From positions 434,001 through 498,000 of the forward strand of contig NZ_CP108101.1 of NCBI RefSeq assembly GCF_036195325.1: a stretch of DNA of 64,000 bases, written 5' to 3'. This document shows positions 61,971 to 64,000 of this stretch, piece by piece. Each line of letters opens with the position of its first letter. Position 1 is the first letter of the stretch. Under the pieces are notes generated by a model. The model was not told the origin of the DNA, did not search any database, and worked only from the letters and a program-made list of their open reading frames with translations. Source of the stretch: Streptomyces sp. NBC_00234. Its GTDB lineage: Bacteria > Actinomycetota > Actinomycetes > Streptomycetales > Streptomycetaceae. The position numbers were made by a program, and so were the translations under genes.

Positions 61971-63434
61971 GTGGTAGCAGCGCGGATCACGGTCAACGGG
62001 AAAGAAACACCGATTTCACCGGCTGCGCCCTGCACCACGGTGCTGGATTTTCTGCGCGAGCGCGGCCTCACCGGCACCAAGGAGGGCTGCGCCGAGGGTG
62101 AATGCGGCGCCTGTTCGGTCCTGGTGGCCCGTCCCGGGGTGAACAAGCCCACCGACTGGGTGGCGGTCAACGCCTGCCTGGTGCCGGCCGCGGCACTCGA
62201 CGGTCAGGAGGTCGTCACCTCCGAGGGCCTCGCCACCGCCGGCGAACCCGGCATGCCGCCCACGCTGCACCCGGTGCAGGAGGAGATGGCGGTCCGTGGC
62301 GGCTCTCAATGCGGCTACTGCACGCCGGGATTCATCTGCAGCATGGCCTCCGAGTACTACCGACCCGACCGCTGCGCGCACCCGGACTCGGCAGACAGCG
62401 CCGACGCCGAGCACGGTCCGAACGGCTTCGATCTGCACTCGCTGAGCGGAAACCTGTGCCGCTGCACCGGGTACCGCCCGATTCGAGATGCCGCGTTCGC
62501 CGTCGGTACGCCCACCGAGAACGATCCCCTGGCACAGCGTCGCGAGCAGTCCCCGCCCGCACCGGTTGCCACCGTATACACCCAGGGCGACAGCGCGTTC
62601 CTGCGGCCGAGCACCCTGACCGAAACGCTCCAGCTGCTGCGCGAGCGGCCCGACGCCGTGGTGGTCGGCGGCTCCACCGACTGGGGAGTGGAGGTGAACA
62701 TCCGTTCTCGCCGGGCGAACTGCGTGGTTGCCATCGACCGACTGCCCGAACTGCGCGAGCTGCGAGCCGAATCCGACTACATCGAGATCGGGGCAGCTCA
62801 GACCCTCACCGAGATCGAACGCCGCCTCGACGGCAGCGTCCCGCTGCTGGCAGAGCTGTTCCCGCAGTTCGCATCGCGGCTCATCCGCAACAGTGCGACC
62901 CTCGGCGGCAACCTGGGTACCGGCTCCCCGATCGGTGACAGCCCGCCGGTGCTGCTTGCACTGGAGGCGTCGGTACTGCTCGCCGACGCCGACGGTGAGC
63001 GCGAGGTCCCGCTGGCGGAGTACTTCACCGGCTACCGGCAGAGCGTGCGCCGTCCCGGCGAGCTGATCCGCGCGGTGCGCATCCCGCTGCCGCTGTCGCC
63101 GGTCGTAGCCTTCCACAAGATCGCCAAGCGGCGCTTCGACGACATTTCCAGCGTGGCGGTCGCTTTCGCGCTCGACATCGAGGACGGGATCGTCCGCAAG
63201 GCACGCATCGGCCTGGGCGGCGTGGCCGCCACCCCGATCCGCGCCCTCACCACCGAGGCGGCCCTGGAGGGCAAGCCGTGGGCGGCGGAGACCGTCGAGG
63301 CCGCGGCCCAGGTGCTGCAGGCCCAGGGCACGCCGATGGACGATCACCGCGCCAGCGCCAGGTACCGCTCCGCGATGCTCGGCCAGAGCCTGCTGAAGCT
63401 GTACGCGCAAACCACCGAGGCGGTGTCGTCATGA
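61971..63434 (+). CDS. xdhA: Xanthine dehydrogenase small subunit (2Fe-2S + FAD)
   Basis: The 487-residue subunit begins with a ferredoxin domain: ligands Cys40, Cys45, Cys48 and Cys69 (GTKEGCAEGECGACSV). A second 2Fe-2S domain follows (QCGYCTPGFICS, GNLCRCTGYRP). From about residue 205 comes the FAD domain with VVVGGSTDWGVEVN and RNSATLGGNLGTGSPIGDSP. This two-subunit XdhA layout oxidises hypoxanthine and xanthine to urate with NAD. The start is GTG 61971. Its TGA overlaps the ATG of xdhB. Earlier in the window is a different, three-subunit system, so two molybdenum hydroxylases co-occur. Confidence 0.93.
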   Translation: MVAARITVNGKETPISPAAPCTTVLDFLRERGLTGTKEGCAEGECGACSVLVARPGVNKPTDWVAVNACLVPAAALDGQEVVTSEGLATAGEPGMPPTLHPVQEEMAVRGGSQCGYCTPGFICSMASEYYRPDRCAHPDSADSADAEHGPNGFDLHSLSGNLCRCTGYRPIRDAAFAVGTPTENDPLAQRREQSPPAPVATVYTQGDSAFLRPSTLTETLQLLRERPDAVVVGGSTDWGVEVNIRSRRANCVVAIDRLPELRELRAESDYIEIGAAQTLTEIERRLDGSVPLLAELFPQFASRLIRNSATLGGNLGTGSPIGDSPPVLLALEASVLLADADGEREVPLAEYFTGYRQSVRRPGELIRAVRIPLPLSPVVAFHKIAKRRFDDISSVAVAFALDIEDGIVRKARIGLGGVAATPIRALTTEAALEGKPWAAETVEAAAQVLQAQGTPMDDHRASARYRSAMLGQSLLKLYAQTTEAVSS

Positions 63435-64000
63435 GCCATTTGTCCGAGCGCCCCGAAAAGCCTGTCGTCGGCGTTTCGATGCCGCACGAGAGCGCCAACC
63501 TGCACGTTACCGGCACCGCGCTCTACACCGACGACCTCGTCCATCGCACCAAGGACGTGCTGCACGCCTACCCGGTCCAGGTCATGAAGGCCAACGGCCG
63601 GATCGTCGCGCTGCGCACCGAGCTCGCGCTCGCCGTGCCCGGCGTGGTCCGCGTGCTGACCGGTGCCGACGTACCCGGCGTCAACGATGCCGGAATGAAG
63701 CACGACGAACCGCTGTTCCCCGACGAGGTCATGTTCAACGGCCACGCGGTCGCCTGGGTGCTCGGCGAGACCCTGGAGGCGGCCCGGCTCGGTGCGGCGG
63801 CTGTCGAGGTGGAACTCGACGAACGGCCTTCCCTGATCACGCTGCAGGACGCGATCGCGGCCGAGAGTTTCCACGGCGCCCGGCCCGTGATGCTGGCCGG
63901 CGACGTCGACGCCGGCTTCGCCGACTCCGCGCACGTGTTCACCGGAGAGTTCCAGTTCTCCGATCAGGAACACTTCTACCTCGAGACGCACGCGGCACTG
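63431..64000 (+). CDS. xdhB: Xanthine dehydrogenase large subunit, N-terminal part
   Basis: The gene runs off the right edge; 190 codons are visible. It starts with ATG 63431 overlapping the xdhA stop. The peptide contains GVSMPHESANLHVTGTALYT, DDLVHRTKDVLHAYPVQVMK, VPGVVRVLTGADVPGVND and FQFSDQEHFYLETHAAL, the usual beginning of XdhB-type molybdenum subunits. The molybdenum domain itself is outside the window. Confidence 0.92.
   Translation, partial: MSHLSERPEKPVVGVSMPHESANLHVTGTALYTDDLVHRTKDVLHAYPVQVMKANGRIVALRTELALAVPGVVRVLTGADVPGVNDAGMKHDEPLFPDEVMFNGHAVAWVLGETLEAARLGAAAVEVELDERPSLITLQDAIAAESFHGARPVMLAGDVDAGFADSAHVFTGEFQFSDQEHFYLETHAAL

Overview
The window looks like a stretch of a Streptomyces chromosome. 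It is very GC-rich, GTG starts are common, and many gene pairs overlap by the four bases ATGA or GTGA. Several families are typical of streptomycetes (DUF6328-, DUF6479-, DUF5937- and I36-like proteins). Three genes carry the rare leucine codon TTA, the signature of bldA control. Everything here is read from sequence alone; family names rest on motif recognition, not on searches.

Layout. 1-5.1 kb: a universal stress protein start, then a minus-strand operon of zinc alcohol dehydrogenase, XRE/flavin-fold protein, HAD phosphatase and GH65 phosphorylase, every junction overlapping by 4 bp. 5.7-10.5 kb: a small Cys-containing protein, a DUF5937/ArsR-type regulator with a perfect 13-bp inverted repeat upstream, an acyl-CoA dehydrogenase and an RlmG/RsmC-like methyltransferase. 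10.8-16 kb: secreted endonuclease I, glutaminase fused to STAS, a lipoprotein, a glycine-zipper protein, a BaeRF-type protein and a small exported protein. 16-20.4 kb: phosphoketolase, succinate-semialdehyde dehydrogenase and an anti-sigma-like ATPase. 20.6-24.3 kb: a three-subunit PaoABC-like molybdenum aldehyde oxidoreductase. 24.4-30.4 kb: small housekeeping and stress genes, including a His-rich exported protein whose promoter contains a copper (CsoR-type) operator.

30.7-41 kb: methylmalonyl-CoA mutase (mutA, mutB) with its chaperone meaB, a strong terminator, an ABC-F ATPase behind an attenuator-like leader with a small leader ORF, a short second-type Rho factor behind a pyrimidine-rich leader, and phosphoglucomutase. 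41.2-45 kb: a TraB-like gene broken by a frameshift, a CsbD-like small protein, a DUF1877-like protein, an I36 inhibitor and an AraC regulator. 45-50.2 kb: a catabolic operon (enoyl-CoA hydratase, acetoacetyl-CoA synthetase, 3-hydroxyacyl-CoA/carnitine-type dehydrogenase, amidohydrolase) divergent from a MarR regulator, with two copies of a palindrome between them.

50.3-61.9 kb is the accessory part. It holds an 830-residue protein combining a PD-(D/E)XK-like nuclease, a P-loop ATPase and many TPR/Sel1 repeats, an architecture like antiviral STAND proteins. Next come a DUF6892-like gene and a decayed IS982-type element that holds a passenger gene between 17-bp direct repeats. A free-standing EF-G domain IV homologue, a dehydrogenase/NTF2 fusion divergent from a LysR gene, a RidA protein, transposase debris, an APC permease and a frameshifted PucR-like regulator relic follow. 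The window ends in xanthine dehydrogenase genes (xdhA complete, xdhB cut by the window edge).

The strongest candidates for something undescribed are the nuclease-ATPase-TPR protein and its island, the ABC-F/Rho pair with their leaders, and the lone EF-G domain IV protein.
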